DNA of 64,000 bases, from the NCBI GenBank assembly GCA_032988165.1, contig JANTQF010000049.1, positions 62,001 to 126,000 on the forward strand. Direction: 5' to 3'. Positions 11,701 to 25,437 of the stretch are shown here, one piece after another. The notes below the pieces were generated by a model. The model was not told where the DNA came from. It saw nothing but the letters and a program-made list of their open reading frames with translations, and did not search any database. This DNA is from Emmonsiellopsis sp. PD_33. Its lineage: Eukaryota > Ascomycota > Eurotiomycetes > Onygenales > Ajellomycetaceae. A program made the position numbers and the translations under genes. Within the stretch, counting starts at the first letter, position 1. Every line of letters starts with the position of its first letter.

Positions 11701-14700
11701 TAAGAGCCATGTGGGCAATCCAAGAAACAAGGTGTGACTAGGTAGTTATAAGGTGAAGGTGAATTCTTTGCAGATTTAATGTTATCTTAATACTATTTCT
11801 GATGAATCTCTCTTCATTGATCTATCCCACTAGGTGTCCCTCCATCTATCACTAGCATATTAAGGGGCTGAATCTTATCCACCTTTTGCTTGTACAGTGT
11901 GGCAACAATTAGGTGATAAGATTGAGGAGAAGGCTCAGTAGAATTATAGAGAGGAAGGTTGTGCAGTTGAATGCTATAAACTTGATGAATTTCAGAGACA
12001 GAGTGCTGCAAGAAAGGAAATATAGCATGTGAGAATAGCTGAAAGTATTATTGCAGAATGACAGGAATGTGTGGTAGAGATTTCTAAGGTAATTAAATAG
12101 TGACTTCTGATTGACTGGAGGTATTTATTAGCTCTAGACTGGGAAATTATGATTGACTGAATTCCCTCTCATTACTCTTATGCAGTAAAATTTCTATCCT
12201 ATCATCTGTCACACTGATACTACTAACTCTAACTTCATCTCTTTACTTATCATTATCATTGTGAAGATCAGTTAGACTTAGCATCTCTAGTTTAAAGACT
12301 GATACTTGCTGCAAAGATCATCCAGCTACCTATCATTATAGTCTTTTAGAGAATAGCTGAGGAAGGAGATCTGATTAGTTTCATTATCTAGATTGAAAAC
12401 TATGACAGTGATGCTACTCACATTATCTATTTGTTATACTAACTAAGTTATGTTTTCATAGAGGTAGCCTAGAATGCACTCATGGGAATCATGCTCTAAA
12501 ATGAAGAAGGTTTGAGATATAAATATAAATCTAATATGAACTGGGATGTTCTTATAAATTTCAATGATACCACTATGCTGACTACCAGTACTAAGGATTA
12601 ACTTGAGAGTGTCTTTCTGAATGATCAGACTGAGATTCAAGGCAGTACTCTTCACCATACAGTTAATCTCTACTCTACTATTAAATATAACTTCAGTTCA
12701 ACCCTTTCTGATGCTAATAGAAAACTTGATATAGCTAATAAACATCAGATTCCACTGAGGATCATATTCTGAGATATGATGAAAGAGCTGAATAAAGAAG
12801 ACTCTAGCAGATTCTTCCTCAATCATATATTATTAAATTTCAGCTGGAAGATTCTGGAAGAATGTCTGCTACAGCTGAGTAGAGTAGGCTATAATATTCT
12901 TGAGCTAAATTCTGATGATCTCTTGACATATGATTTTCTCAAAGACTGTCTGGGTTGTAGTGGCATGGTTCTCCTTGTCTCTCATTTTAGTAGATAGTTT
13001 TAACCCTTTAGACTTTCTAGGATGATAGAGGATGATTTTCTTCTGAATCTCAGGTGCTTTAGCTATCTCAACATCAGGCACAGCTTCATTAATCAGCTGA
13101 GTTGGTGTTTCTTCCTGTAGTTGACCATTGAGAAGAGTCTGTAATTTATTGGGATTGAATGAAGGTGAGATGATATCCTCAGCAAATGAAACTGATTTTT
13201 AGGAGCTATCTGAATAGTGACTGGCCCTTTAAGAATGAGTGGAAGATAAGGCTTTCTCCTTTTTAATTCAGCTAGAGAGTGTAAATTGATTCTTATCAGC
13301 AGCTGATCCTTTACCCTTACTGTTTCCTACAGCAACCTGAGCAACTATCATGCTAGTAACCTCTTCTACTTTGCTGTCTGAGTTGCCTTCTTCTGTACCA
13401 CTTTTGAACCTGACATCACATATGCTGATAAAATTGACTGCAGGTAATAGGCTGCCATCAGAGGAAACAAGGATGCTATCATTGTTGTGAAGTTTTACTG
13501 CTGATGGGACAATGGGAGGCACAGATCTCTACTCAAAAGTATGTTTGATGGTAATGATGTGTGGTTCATACTAATTCACATTGATTTTTAGGCTATATTA
13601 TATTATATGTCCATTAAAGTATTTATTCATTCTATTTTGATGGATCTTTTCCTGGTCAATCAGCTCATCAATTTGAAGACACTGAGGAAGTATGTGAGAG
13701 GAGTTACTATAATTCCAATAGGCATGAGGAGGGTGATCATATTGTGACATACTTCTAGATTGAGGTTGATATGGACCATTAGGGCCATGCTGTGTCTCAT
13801 AATAGGAAATGTTCACAAGATTTTGAGTAGGATTGATAGATCCTTGGTTGGTGAGGATGTGTAGCACCACAGTTGATTATTACATATTTTCCTACTATTA
13901 AAACCTAGTAATAGCTAGTAACAGTGCATTCATCCAATTGATGAGAGACTCAAGTAAGCTATTATTTAAATTCCTTGAAGCTGAATCAGAAGAAGTAGAT
14001 AGTGCAGAAGAGGCTACTTGAGGTCTCAGCACAGCCAAGATGAGTAGATTGAAGATAGGTTGAGTAGGAGGCAGCTGAGTGAGTAGTATTATATGAGAAC
14101 TCAGGTTAGATGTGATTATTCAGACTATCTTTTCCTTAACTTCCTAAGATTCAGCTGTAGCTTTGCAAACCTTTGAAATCTTCCACTCAGATGGGTTGTT
14201 TTGGTTAAACCTAGCCTTATAAAAAGCCTTCTTATGAACCCCATCAGGCAGGCCTCATAAGAATAACTGGTAGATGAGAGATTTCTGGATTTCATTCTAG
14301 CTAATCAGTAGCTCAGTAATGATGTGGAATTGACAGTAGAAAGTAAGAATATCTCAGTTGGAAGATCATTTGAAACTAGATAGAGCATTCAGGTAGATTT
14401 AGTTGTACATCTACTAATAAGTATTATTCTGTCAGAACTCTGACACTAACCTGGCCTTAACTTTTGTTCAGGTTTGCAGGTCCTTCACCAGCTGATTCAC
14501 ATAGCCTTGTAGTTCTATAAAGTAATAGTTGTACAACACTATCAAGGCTTCATCCTCAGGAATATAGTGTAGCTTCAGCACAACATCAAACTAGTTGACA
14601 AACTAAGTAACATCCTTCCCATCAAAAGAGGGGGCTTCAAGGGATTCAGGAACCAGTATGAGCATGACAAGCTACTAATAAATCATTCCACTTTCAGGAG

Positions 14701-15270
14701 GCAAGACACTGCTAGGTGTAGGCAGGCCTGATGAAAAGTTAGTAGAGCTGAATATCTTCTTACTGTTGATCTCAATTTTTAGTAGTAGAGTTAGTACTTT
14801 TCCTGACTGAGTTCAACAATGTGTGATGAAGTCTAACTGAGCATGCTTAGAAAGTATATATTGATGGAGAAATAAATAGACAAGTAGCTCTCATTTGCAA
14901 ATAAGAAATAGGTTGATAATGATAGTAATATCTGTATCTTTTTGCAGGTAGAGGTTCAGAAACTTAAGGAAGAGAAGGAACTGCAAGATCTACTGTAGAT
15001 TTTTCTTCTCACTAAAGTCTGTATTTGTTGAGGAATGGCTTGATGGATTCAATAGTTCAGCAGGTCCATTCTTTGAAGTTTTCTTCTGGTAGTGTTGCCA
15101 TTGATATAGCCATAAGGCTGCAGGCCTGCTCCAACTAAATGGGCCTATCACAAATTGAAATAAGAGAATTGTGTTGAGCAGTGCACTCAACAAAAGAAAA
15201 GGAAAAAGGGGAAAGGAACTCAGCATAGTCATCTATATCAACACTGCCATCTGTTCATTCATTCATGTTT
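11700..15270 (-). pseudogene. Gypsy A gag and protease region (decayed)
   Basis: By position this is the gag/protease part of the element. The minus-strand frame has readable but non-diagnostic sequence, including a Pro/Gln/Tyr-rich segment (13,870-13,598), a Ser/Asp/Glu-rich segment (13,522-13,268), and a Gln/Tyr/Ser-rich N-terminal piece near 15,000-15,150. I saw no clear zinc knuckle and no certain DSG protease site, so gag is assigned from order, not from motifs. Confidence 0.5.
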
Positions 15271-15286
15271 CCAATTGTGCACACCA
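15271..15286 (-). other. Candidate primer binding site of Gypsy A
   Basis: One base after the end of the 5' LTR on the minus strand the sequence reads TGGTGTGCACAATTGG. TGG complementary to a tRNA 3' CCA is expected here. The matching tRNA cannot be named, because RIP may have changed the site. Confidence 0.5.
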
Positions 15287-15287
15287 A

Positions 15288-15519
15288 TGAAGTGGGGATG
15301 GAGTGTGCATGTCAGGCAGCACTGAACAGGAGAATGATAAGGCAACACACAAAAGAAACAAAAGATCTATCTCAAAGAAGCATACACATGCATGAGAAAT
15401 CCACAAATGAATAGATGAAGTCTTGCAACAAAAGGAAAATATCTATCTTCATGGCTGTGCTTGGCAGTGAAAAGCCTTGGTGAAAAATTGATCTAACCCA
15501 ACAGCAGATCCCCACCACA
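15288..15519 (-). repeat. Gypsy A 5' LTR (232 bp)
   Basis: Direct repeat of 4,270-4,588. It starts tgaagtgggg and ends ccaccaca on the plus strand. It lacks an internal block of about 87 bases present in the other copy, so one LTR has suffered an indel since insertion. Paired TG/CA differences against the other copy mark ancestral CpG positions (for example catgaatg against cacaaatg). Confidence 0.85.
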
Positions 15520-18450
15520 GTAGATCATCATCTTCAACACAGTAATTATATTAGTTATATATAATATTCATATTATAGGCCTCAAAATCACTTAGGGTAT
15601 TCTCAACTACCTCATAACTGAGCAGGCCTACAATTAGAATCTCTCATCTCTCTTATATAACATCATCTAGATGATTCTTCACCTCAAACTCATTTTAAAT
15701 AGCCTCATTAGAGACAAATTTAAGTGTATTAAAATCATGAGATGAGCTATACTCTTTAGCACAGTAAGTATATATTAATCTTCAGTCTTCAAAAGCCCTA
15801 AATGTGGAGGGGGTAATATCCTCCCTATATCATAAATGATAGAGCATCATTTTGATGTAGTAGAAATCATCATACTGAGAATTATTAGCATTAAATAGAT
15901 AATAGAGCTAGAATGATATGATGCAGAACTTTACTCATAATTATTATTTATACTTTTTTTAATTATATTTCTAAATGAACTTCAGCAAGTAAATCTTATT
16001 TAGAGATTAAGATCATACTCTATATCATTTAACTGGTAACTTCATTGAGATGATCTCTAACTCTATGACTTCATATAATCATTTTGTTAGTGCATCTACA
16101 TGGCATTACAGTGATATAACTATATGACTACTCTATATTAATAGCTCAGACATGAGATAGTGGTAGATCTTCTGTGCAGGCTAGTTCCTCTCCTTAATGA
16201 GTTTATTTAGTGTTTTTACCACTATAATTTGTATTGATAAATAGGTGTGGGAATGTGTTGCTACACTACATACACTCTTTATAATATTATAGTATGATAT
16301 TGATTTAACCTCATTCTTGATGTAGTACTTTATAGCATATTTGAGTACTACCTCTAGAGAAATGAATAGGAAAAGATCTCTATTAGCTAGTTAATCTAGT
16401 ATTACTACTGATGAAAATGTCTAGAGCAACTCATCTGAATATTATAGGGTAAATGTTCACTGTGACTTGTATTTAGAGAGCTCATTCTCACTATTATAGC
16501 AGGTAATTATGAGATAATCATAGAGAGATTTTAGATAGAAGAATTGACAGTGATGCTCTTCCAATCATTTATCTTTATATAGATAGTATGCTTTAGAATG
16601 TTATGTATGTCTATCAAATTAATTTATTAAAATAATACAGTAGTCCTTCAAGTTAGCCTGTATGATATATTAGCTTTGAATTACATGAATCCTGTAATAT
16701 CTCTAGAGGCTCTTAGAAGATAGCTGGCTCACCTAATTACTGAAAGAGAGAAAAGATGAATGTCTAACATCTAGCTGTTAGAAAGAGTTTAAGTTAATAG
16801 TGTGAATTTATATGTCCTAGAAATCCATTAATAATTGTTATGTTTCAGTAGTTGATATATCTATATTAAGTGCACTATTTAACTAAATAAAGTTATGAAT
16901 GTGTTTACTTTCCCTACTTTATTACTCAAATTAGAACTAATAGTTCTCAACATCAAACTTCTCTGCTATTACAAGTTTATGGAATAGCTGAAAATAGTGG
17001 GCTAAATAGAATGCTATAATATGTAGATTGTTCTATATATTATTATAGACTATAAAAGTATGTTGTCTGTTATTTATAGCTTGACAGTACTCATCAAAAT
17101 ATAATAGATATCTCTGGATATCATACCATTAATAATTAGCAGCACTAAGTGTGAAGAACAGACTATTAAGAGATAGTTATCAGACAATGAATTTAAGCTC
17201 ATGATGTTGCTGGTTCTAATATGACTTTATACCCTTAATTAAACTATTAGAATACATAATTTAATTAAGGAGAGAAGAATACTTATTAGAGATTATAGCT
17301 CTCTATATGTTATAAATGATAAGATCAAGGCTATTCTTATCTCTTTTAATAAATCACTTTATAATATGGAATGTCTACTCACAGAGTATTTAATTAAATA
17401 TAATATATTAAAACTGGGGGTGTCATGTGAAACAGCTATCAGAGTAATATATCATATGTTTGACCTATTAGGTTAGTATGATAGGATATTCCCATTCAGT
17501 GATAAAATCTGCAACTTTATTAGAGAAAAGTGTGGGAAATACCATAACATACATTCATTCTTTAGAGTTGAAATTTACTAGTGATATCCTATAGATAGAA
17601 GGTATTATAAGATGGTTATCAGTTCTCAGCTTTATATTCATATGGATGGCAAGAAGTACTCTCTCATCTATATTTACTAGTAAGTTTAGAATAAATAATG
17701 TTTCCTTAAAGATATTATCATCATCAAACATGTTGTCCTGATCCTGAAGTGGCCTTCTAACATTATAATTATTTGATAAGTTATTATGGTTTGATTCCCC
17801 ATCATCCTCATCCTCAATTATAGAGTGTAACTGTCTAGTTATATCTATATTAAATAGCAATGATGCAATCATGTCTGTATCCATTTAGATATACTAGTAA
17901 TTCAGATGATTATTACAGAAATAATATAACTATACTTTAATATTATAATATCATACATATAGATTAGTTACATATCATTATTGGACCTCAGAATCCTAGT
18001 TATAGCCCCAGGATTTCAATATTAGTATATTAAGTGTGCTTGATATTTAAGGGAGCTAGTCTACAACTAACATCATGTTCTGCATGAAGCATACAGTGTG
18101 TCCAGAATAGTAATATTAAAGGCCACACAGGCACTTAATCTAAATGTGAAGACTACACCATGCAATAAGTATCTCTTCAGCCATAGTTAAGGTAGGTAGA
18201 TGTGAAGAAACTCTTTTAGGGTCTATATTATTAGTATCTATGAAAAGATCTAGGCTATTTAGACATTTAATCTGATTATAATAGCATCTTTTATATATAT
18301 TTGCATTTCCCACTCTCATGTAGAATTATATTTCATTATAAATAGAGCAGTTTTTGAGGCTCTTTCTATTCAATGCCTGATGGAAACAAACAATGCAAGA
18401 TCAATCATCCTCAGTCAGAATGAGATTAGATGTTACACTGAGCTATTTAA
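15520..18450 (-). pseudogene. Helitron RepHel gene, N-terminal and Rep part (decayed)
   Basis: The minus-strand translation matches the fungal Helitron replication initiator. A DUF6570-like N-terminal block reads SSHLPTLTMAEEILIA and then SGHTVCFMQNMM near 18,070-18,230. The Helitron_like_N block reads FPTLFSNK near 17,540, LFFTLSAAN near 17,130, and a HUH remnant with H-I-H codons at 16,895-16,903 in the context FExxSRESKHIH. The tyrosine motif LKYAIKYYIKN lies at about 16,316-16,366 (family YxxKYxxK, the nicking tyrosines). An open segment at 17,884-17,555 belongs to it. The gene is cut at 15,520 by Gypsy A and resumes with its helicase at 4,269. The AT content is higher than in Gypsy A, which fits an older, longer-mutated element. 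Confidence 0.8.
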
Positions 18451-19514
18451 TAATAGCTGAGCTACTAATTGTAGTATCAGCTATTATACTGTACTCTAAT
18501 GATGATTGACTGATCTAGATTAATCAGTTTATAAATTAAATATTATTTTATGAGAAAGAAGATATATCTATAATATCTATATTTATGAATGAAGTCATTC
18601 ATATATCTTCATCCTATACATTAGATGATAATTGAAATAATAGGGTATATAACAAGGTAGAGGCTATGAACATACTATCTATTGTGAATGATATATTTCC
18701 TACTGAGAACTACAAGGAGAATAGTATGTTATTAGAACTAATTATGATATTACTCAGCTAATTATGAGTAATACTATTTGTTAGTAAGAAGTCTGAGTGG
18801 TGATGATAGAGGCTACATGTAGGTGTATAGTAACTTAATGATAGTACTAAATGATATCTGTGTTTATTTCATATCTCTACTACAAATATTAGAACATGAA
18901 ATTATCTGATGTCTGATTCCCCTCTATTAGAGTTAGCTAAGAAGATGTTCTAGAAGGCTCTAGAAAGATTATTCTGATAGAGAGAAGAGGATGATAAAGA
19001 GTATAATAATGAAGGTAGAATCTAGTATTAGAATGATATAATCTATTAGAATTATATGTTAAACTATAAACTTGAATTTTATACTTAGTTATTACTAATA
19101 ATTATATCAGGTATCTGCACAGCTAGAAGAGAATATTTGTTCTAGAAGCTAGTTAAGGTTCTTGTCTGTTTTTATGTTCAGCTGATATGACAGTGCTGAC
19201 AACAGTTTTAATATATAGAAAAGAACTCAGTATAATCCTCATTTTTAATGAAGAAAATGTGAATAAAAGAGCTATTATATCATGAACACTTCATGTTGGA
19301 TTAGTGGTAACAGGTAGAACTATGACTCACATATCTTAGTGTAGTGTTGATGATAGAAAAAATTCAGTAGTAATTATAAATTAAAGGTAGATGATTAATT
19401 GATGATATGGTTAAAAAGTTCAGCAAAAGAACTCAATCATTTGAATGTAAATAGAATAAGTGATTTATAATAGTAGATTATATCAAATAATTATATAATA
19501 GGGAAAAGAGGGAA
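18450..19514. other. AT-rich sequence upstream of the Helitron gene
   Basis: Probably includes the start of the RepHel gene and the Helitron 5' region on the minus strand, but I could not place a start codon or a TC terminus. No other feature recognised. Confidence 0.35.
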
Positions 19515-19870
19515 TGTAGATGTAATCTACTATATTAAATAATAATCAATCATTCTTCATTAAAGAATACATGTAATCTATTGTGCTAAATGATATTCAA
19601 TCATTCTCCATTAGAGAATACATATAATTCATTGTACTAAATGATATCCCACTATTCTCCATTAGAGAATATGTATAATCTACTGTGCTAAAGAATAATC
19701 AACCATTCTCCATTAGGGAATACATGTAATTCACTGCACTAAAGAATAATCAATCATTCTTTATTAGAGAATACACACAATTTACTGCACCAAATGATAT
19801 CCAACTGTTCTGTGCCAGGAAATACACACAATCCACTGTGCCAAATGATATCCAATTATTGGAAAAGCTT
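19515..19870 (+). repeat. 51-bp tandem repeat, seven copies
   Basis: The same landmark (gtaatcta and variants ataattca, acaatttac, acaatccac) recurs at 19,522, 19,573, 19,624, 19,675, 19,726, 19,777 and 19,828, exactly 51 bases apart. Each unit contains a variant of catt(a/g)gagaata and of aaatgata. Copies differ by transitions. It lies directly upstream of the Gypsy B gag-like region, so it may belong to its LTR or leader. Confidence 0.9.
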
Positions 19871-19949
19871 AAATGAAGAGACCTTTTTGGCCATATATAC
19901 TTAGAAACTGATTTTATGTAGACTTCACTTCACTTCATCTAATAAATCT

Positions 19950-22900
19950 ATTATGAATATAAATCCTCCATATGAAGGCAGTAGCTCTCCTCAGAGCTTT
20001 AAAGCTGAACTTTGAAATCTTATATAATAGCTTATAGCCCAGATTCAATCCCTCATCAATCAGGCTTAAACTCCTGCTAATACTCTAAATCCTCTGACTG
20101 CCCCTTTAGAAGACTTCATAAAATATCTAAAAGAAAAGCTTGCCACCTTAGCAACCTTCAGCAGCAAAAAACTCATTGAATACCTGACCTGGTAACTTAA
20201 TATCATAGTCAAAATTAATATTAATAGTCCCATAATTGGCAGTTCTGCTGATTAGGCATAGTATATCTTCTTATAACTCACTGAAATTACATTCATCTAA
20301 TTTTACCCTTAGATGAAGGCTAATTTATATCTCTTATTATCTTTTAATGAGATTCTCAATCAACTCAACATTCTATTCTCTAATTTCATAATTACCTTAA
20401 ACTTTAAAGGCTCTAACCTGGCTTCACAGTGCTCATCAGAGGAATGATACTCTCACCACATTTCTCCCAAAGTTCAATTAGAATATCCTGAAAGTCAGCA
20501 GGTAATTATAGGAATAATAGGATAATATCATTAAGAAAACTTTACTTAAGAAAGCTATCAATTTAGATCTTCTAAAGTAAACTATCTTCATCTGCAAGCC
20601 TTCATTGTACAATAAGTACTACACTAAGCTCTATAAAATTGAGAATAATCTCACTCAGATTAACTCCATTTAGAACTAATTCTACTGAACCCCTATTATT
20701 TTAAATACTCTATTACCTGTTGCTTATTCATCTGATCTGAATGCTATAAACTGGAAGCTTATAACTCATATGAGTGTCTTTTACATTTCTAATATGATTG
20801 CTACCACTATTACTAATCATCACACACAAAATATTTACATTAACTATAATAAGCCTGGCCATCAAGCCATGAACTACTGTAATACTCATATTTCTCTGAA
20901 ATCTATACTCATATAATCTACAAACATCTAAACCCTAAAAACTGCACTCAATGATAATAACAACAAGAAAGAGAACTTTAAAGATATTATATTAGACTTA
21001 GGAAAAGACTAGCTTCTGCATAAAACCACCTACAGAAGCAACTAAAGTTAGATAGAAAGACCTTTAAGAAGAAAATAACTATTTCTATGATTCTTATTCC
21101 TACTGTAGTTAATCATTCTTTTAATATGAATGCTATGATAGATAGTGGTTGCTGTTACTATATAATAATTTACTTTTACATGGTTAACTACTTTAAACTC
21201 CTATATATCCTAATCTCCCTCTGAAAGCTTGAAGGTATTGATGGAGACACTAGTAATTTCATATAGAATATAGTGAAGTTTGATGTTGATATTACTAGCT
21301 ACCTCTAAGAGAATATCTATACTTATAAGATTAAAAATCTCTCATATAATTTTATATTTAACCTCTCATGGCTATCTGATCACCAGGTGCTCATTAATGC
21401 CTATAATTACTATATGGTATTCCTGGGAAATATATATATTTCCAAGAAGGACATCCATAAGATTGCTGATATTCATCAGATCTCCATCACCACCTATAAC
21501 CTACTCTAATATTATAATTATAAGATTAGAGGCTGATCTCTCATTAAGATCTTCACCACTAGCATAGCTGATATAGAGAAAGTACTCTTATAACTCTTCA
21601 AGAAGCTTAAAACTAACTCTATAACTATTCTTCCTTTACACTATCATAAATTTCTTGACATTTTTAACTATAAAGCTGCTGATAAGCTTCTGCTGCTCCA
21701 TAGAATTTATAACCACTATATCAAGTTTGAAAAGGTGGATGATAAAGACCCTCAGCTGCTATGAAACTCATTATATAATATGTTGCACAATGAACTTCTC
21801 ATCCTCTAAAAAACACTCAATAATCTTTTGAATAAAGGCTTTATATGAGTTAGTAACTTACCTGTGGGTGCACCAGTTCTTTTCACCAAGAAACCTGATG
21901 AAGATCTCTAATTTTATATTAACTATTAAGGCCTCAACTGACTCATCTAAAAAGACTGATATCTACTACTACTTATTAATGAGACAATTAAATAAATTAG
22001 ATGGGCTAAGTAGTTTATAAAGCTTAATATCATCTCCATCTTTTACAAGATTTAAATCATAGAAGGAGATAAATAGCTAACTATCTTCTACATGAGATAT
22101 AATCTATTTGAATGAACTGTCACACCATTTGACCTTATAAATGCATCTAGCATGTGGCAACAATATATTAACTAGGTCTTATAAGACTACTTAGATGAAT
22201 TTATCTCTACTTATCTAGATGATATTCTAATTTTTACTGACAGCTTCTATGAATAGTATCAGCAGTATGTCTGAAAAGTTCTTATATGACTCTATAAGTA
22301 CAGTCTGCCTATTAATATTAATAAATATACATTTGAAGTCAAAGAGACTACCTATCTCAGCTTCATTGTGGAAGCAGGGAAGGAAGTCTGTATGGACCTT
22401 AAGAAGGTTACTGTAATCATTAAATGAAAAGTCCCTATAACTATTAAAGATATATGAGGCTTTCTCAGCTTCACAAACTTCTACTAACATTTTATTTGAG
22501 AGTTCTCCAATATCATATGACTACTTATAGATCTCACATGCAAGGACCAACTGTTCCAATGAACTAAAGACACTGAAAATACTTTTAAATGCCTTAAGAA
22601 GATATTTATCTCTACATTAATGCTTATTTCATTTAATTCTAATCATCTGACTGTAGTGGAAATAAACTCATCCAGCTATATAACTAATGATACTCTCATG
22701 CAATGAGATAATAAAGGTATTCTATGATTCTATGCCTTTATGTCTAAGAAGCTCAGCCCCACTGAAGCTAACTACAAGATCTATAACAAGAAATTACTCA
22801 CTATCATTTAATATCTTGAAGAATGGAATTCTAAACTCTACAGTATGAAAAACTTCAAAATCATCATAGATCATAAGAATCTTTAATACTTCATAATAAC

Positions 22901-24300
22901 TTATAAGCTCTCTGAATGCTAGATGTACTGAGTAGAATTTCTCAGCTATTTCCATTTTATAATTCATTACTACCTAGGCACTAAGAACTCTATAGCAGAC
23001 ACACTATCCTATTATGAATAGAATATGCCTTCTAAAGATTCTAATACCTACTGAGTAAATTATAAGCACTAATTACTTAACTCTATAATAATTAAGAACT
23101 CTGAGATTATCTCACACAGCACAATCTATATATTATCTATATCTATAAGGATCATATAAACCTCATCTGAAGAGAACCCTCCTAATGTGACTACACTCTC
23201 ACTAAAAGACCTCTAAGAAATTACAACTACATTTAATGAGCTACTCAGCACTATAACTAATATTATGAGAAGAGATGAGTATTGTTTTCTACTCAAATTA
23301 CACATCTATATGAATATTACTAAATATATAGTTAATCAAAACAGCCTACTCTACTTTCAAGGAAGATAGTAGGTTCCCAATTCAGAATCACTTCATACAC
23401 AAATTATATAAGAAACTCATGATTCCCTCATAACTGACTACTCAGGTTATAAAGCTTTTTACTAAATACTTTCCCAAGATTTCTACTAGCCTGACATGTC
23501 ATAAAACATCTAATGATTTACCTGAAATTACAACATCTATCAATTCACTATTATCTGGCAAGACTGCCACTAAGGTCTCCTTAAGTTTCTCCCAATTCCT
23601 AAATGTGTCTGACACAATGTTGCTATTAACTTTACAGTTAGTCTCTCTAAAAGTAGGAATTATATAAATATTCTCATCATTATTAACCACCTGAGTAAAG
23701 ATATCATTTTAGAACCATATAAGAAAATAGATGCATCAATTATTATAGATACTTTCCTCTAAAGTTCATTCTACTATCAGCACAGACTATCTCATATAAT
23801 CATCTCTGACTGTGAAACTCAGTTCATCAGAGCTCTTTAGATCTACATATATTAACTTCTCAAGATCTCCTGGTACCTCTCAACTACCTACTACCTTAAA
23901 ACCAATGGCAGCATTAAATGTATGATCCAAACAATTAAGATCTACCTCTAAAAGTTCTATTTATATATTCAGAATGACTGGAATAAGCTTCTCTTGCATA
24001 CTAAACTTATAATTAATAGTTATAATATTATTAGTATGAATATCAGCCTATTCTTCCTCTTGCACAGCTATAATCTTAAAATATTTAATCTTACTAAATC
24101 TTCTGAATCATCTCTATTATTCTATAGTCTGATCTAAATAGTGAACATCATCATTTTGAAACTCCAGTAAGCTTACAAATAGATTAAAGCTATCATGGCA
24201 AGCACTCAGTAGAATCAGCAGGATCACATAAATACCTTATAGAAGCCTGCTAAACACTATAAAGTAGGTAATAAGATCTAGTTATACCTGTAAAATATTA
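19950..24300 (+). pseudogene. Gypsy B gag-pol, plus-strand Ty3/Gypsy retrotransposon (decayed)
   Basis: Plus-strand translation through stops shows, in order: a gag-like region from about 19,960; a zinc-knuckle remnant (NKPGHQAMNYC) near 20,850-20,885; a protease site IDSG at about 21,138-21,149; the reverse-transcriptase blocks PVGAPVLFTKKPDEDL near 21,860-21,910, FDLxNAS-type switch near 22,130, and YLDDILIFT at 22,210-22,239; RNase H with ANYKIYNKKLLTII near 22,767 and IIDHKNL near 22,865; and the integrase zinc-binding His pair (LHTQIIQETH) near 23,390-23,420, with a YHLETDGSIK-like block near 23,890-23,925. Stops are TGA, TAG or TAA in place of Arg or Gln. This is a chromovirus-like Tf-type organisation. 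I could not find its LTR pair, so its limits are approximate. Confidence 0.85.
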
Positions 24301-25437
24301 TCATTAATTGTCTGTCTCACACACTTGATTATTATCATGCAAAGTACACTGTGATTAAAGTTCTAAATAGTCATAACTATTAACTTAACATATTACTTAG
24401 AATTCATGATATATTCCATATAAATTTACTTTACAAAGTCTTTAAAGACCTATTCTCTTTGTAAGATATTACTAACTAGCATCCATCTGACATCATCATC
24501 AGCAAAAAATTTTTTTTGCTCTACTTTAGCATGCCAAGTCATGTAGCTCATGCATTAAAAGTACTCAAGTTAGCTCTAAGCTGGCTCTGAACTAGCATGA
24601 AAATCATAATCTTACTCCTGTAGTCTCTAGACTTTAAGTGATCCACATGTAGGTCTCACACTCCTCTGATATTACATGGGATGTTGACTATTCCTGTGTT
24701 GCCTCAGAGTGGTCTTATGCATGAAGGGAGAACCCTGATGTGTCTCATGCATGCCTTATTACACATTCTTCCTTGGTGTTAGTATGTGCATGAAGGGAGA
24801 ACTCTGATGCATCTCATGCATGCCTTATTATATGTCCTTCCTCAGTATTAGTATGGGTCAGAAGGCAAGGCTCCAATAGATTATATATATATATGTAATT
24901 GATTATGTATGTAATTATTATTACTATATTATATAAATACATTATTATTAACTAACTACCCTGCCTGCTTCATGCATTTAGATTTCACACAACCTTACAT
25001 CTTCATCTATTAGCATGCCTTGCATGTTATGATAAGCTAACTGTCTTCACAGTTATTTATACTGTTGCTCTGGTTGCAAGTTCATAGTAATAAATCTAAG
25101 TGAGCTGACTCTATCATTTTTTACTCTTATTACTATCATTTACTATTATCATCATCATTAACTATTACCTCCATTATTTACTCATACTACTATTATTAGC
25201 TATCTATCATTATTTGCTATCATCACCCATTGATCTTATTAGAGCCATCCACACTGTGAAATATAGATATGATAGAATACAATATCTGGTAATATCTTAT
25301 AAAATGTGGATGTACTCTGTCCATCAGCAGGATTACCTACTTGATAGCTTGAACAGAGAGTAGGTCATTCAGACATCTAGTTTTCTTTTTGTAGCCTTCC
25401 TCCTCAAGGCCCTGAGTGGATTATAGGGTAAGATTGC
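24300..25437. repeat. AT-rich sequence with a 69-bp tandem duplication at 24,721-24,857
   Basis: The phrase atgaagggagaa...ctcatgcatgccttatta begins at 24,721 and again at 24,790, a 69-base shift. The rest of the segment is downstream sequence of Gypsy B and simple (TA)n and trinucleotide-like DNA, with no coding signal that I trust. Confidence 0.6.

Larger units (their letters stand above)
4270..15519 (-). mobile_element. Gypsy A: full-length Ty3/Gypsy LTR retrotransposon, RIP-mutated, nested in a Helitron
   Basis: Two direct repeats flank the element (4,270-4,588 and 15,288-15,519). They start TGAAGT on the plus strand and end CACA, so on the coding (minus) strand they run TGTG...ACTTCA. 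A purine-rich tract lies directly inside the left LTR, and a TGG-starting primer binding site lies one base inside the right LTR. Coding order on the minus strand is gag-like region, reverse transcriptase, RNase H, integrase, then an extra long reading frame. The flanks atag (4,266-4,269) and gtag (15,520-15,523) differ by one transition and may be a 4-bp target duplication. At 11.25 kb it is longer than most fungal Gypsy elements (commonly 5-8 kb), the excess being the 4.1 kb between integrase and the 3' LTR. Confidence 0.85.

Noticed and set aside
19515..19870. Regularly spaced repeats as a CRISPR array
   Set aside because: Head-to-tail 51-bp units without unique spacers in a eukaryotic genome; it is a minisatellite.
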